From Mycolicibacter engbaekii (GTDB lineage: Bacteria; Actinomycetota; Actinomycetes; Mycobacteriales; Mycobacteriaceae): a DNA stretch of 64,000 nt. Below the pieces are notes generated by a model. It searched no databases. It saw only the letters and a program-made list of their open reading frames with translations, and was not told the origin of the DNA. The stretch spans positions 62,001-126,000 of the forward strand of contig NZ_LQOT01000025.1 of NCBI RefSeq assembly GCF_002101585.1, written 5' to 3'. Position numbers and translations under genes: made by a program. Positions 63,848 through 64,000 of this stretch are shown here, piece after piece (the first letter of the stretch is position 1; every line of letters begins with the position of its first letter).

Positions 63848-64000
63848 TCACCGCATCCACAACGGGGTGATCGGCAGGCCGTTGCGGTGCCGGTACTCGG
63901 CGATCGCCTTCAGGTTCTTCAGTTCCAGCAGATGGCCGGCGCTGAACATGTCCCAGAAGTCGCCGACCCACACCGGTCGCTGCGGTGGCGCCGTGTCCGG
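63848..64000 (-). CDS. C-terminal fragment of an unidentified gene
   Basis: The last 50 codons of a gene whose start lies beyond the right edge. The visible end (RPVWVGDFWDMFSAGHLLEL, NLKAIAEYRHRNGLPITPLWMR) is not recognised. The stop is 7 bp from the KAS III-like ATG, so this is the upstream gene of the same minus-strand operon. No motif allows a function call. Confidence 0.6.
   Translation of the reverse strand, partial: PDTAPPQRPVWVGDFWDMFSAGHLLELKNLKAIAEYRHRNGLPITPLWMR

Overview
The window is GC-rich, densely coding DNA from a mycobacterium or a close relative (Mycolicibacterium-like). The evidence is the gene families: a mycofactocin-coupled SDR, an LLM-class flavoprotein, an MmpL transporter, a DUF2599 secreted protein, tandem fatty-acid CoA ligases, double-domain FadE and Ltp/DUF35 pairs. 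Several genes also start 6-7 bases after a TANNNT element, the leaderless arrangement common in mycobacteria. An IdeR-type iron box is present. No rRNA, tRNA, CRISPR array or insertion sequence was seen.

Region 1 (about 0.3-32.4 kb) is a large catabolic island for an unknown alicyclic, branched or terpenoid/steroid-like acid. It holds a P450, a ferredoxin and an aldehyde dehydrogenase for oxidation; four acyl-CoA ligases; a CaiB-type CoA transferase; a CrtC-like protein; a fused FadE; a double-hotdog MaoC-like hydratase; two crotonase-fold proteins; two thiolase/DUF35 pairs, one lacking the thiolase cysteine and so retro-aldolase-like; a true thiolase; a TesB thioesterase; several SDRs; and an AveC-like membrane protein. 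Two GntR/FadR-type regulators are present, one a tandem duplication. Six intergenic gaps carry a related AT-rich motif (core ATACTGATTTAG or ACACTGATTT), so most of the island looks like one regulon.

Region 2 (32.4-50 kb) is mixed: an F420/PPOX-type protein, an amidohydrolase, a methyltransferase with an IdeR-like box on its promoter, DUF309-galT-galK, an FAD monooxygenase, a large flippase-like membrane protein with a degenerate kinase-like segment, an SDR, an ankyrin protein, a recombinase-like DNA-binding protein, a DUF4226-like protein with two small membrane proteins, a methyltransferase plus thioesterase, and an orphan carboxyltransferase.

Region 3 (50-64 kb) begins with a small SRPBCC pair, then a PLD/SF2-helicase/DUF3427 protein of visibly lower GC (probably acquired), a membrane protein, a membrane-anchored serine protease, SelO and an MmpL/RND transporter. 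A type III PKS, a methyltransferase and a flavoprotein follow in the order of srsABC phenolic-lipid operons. A convergent operon encodes a HisC-like aminotransferase, a KAS III-like enzyme and a gene cut by the window end. All functions are read from motifs and general family knowledge; no database search was run.
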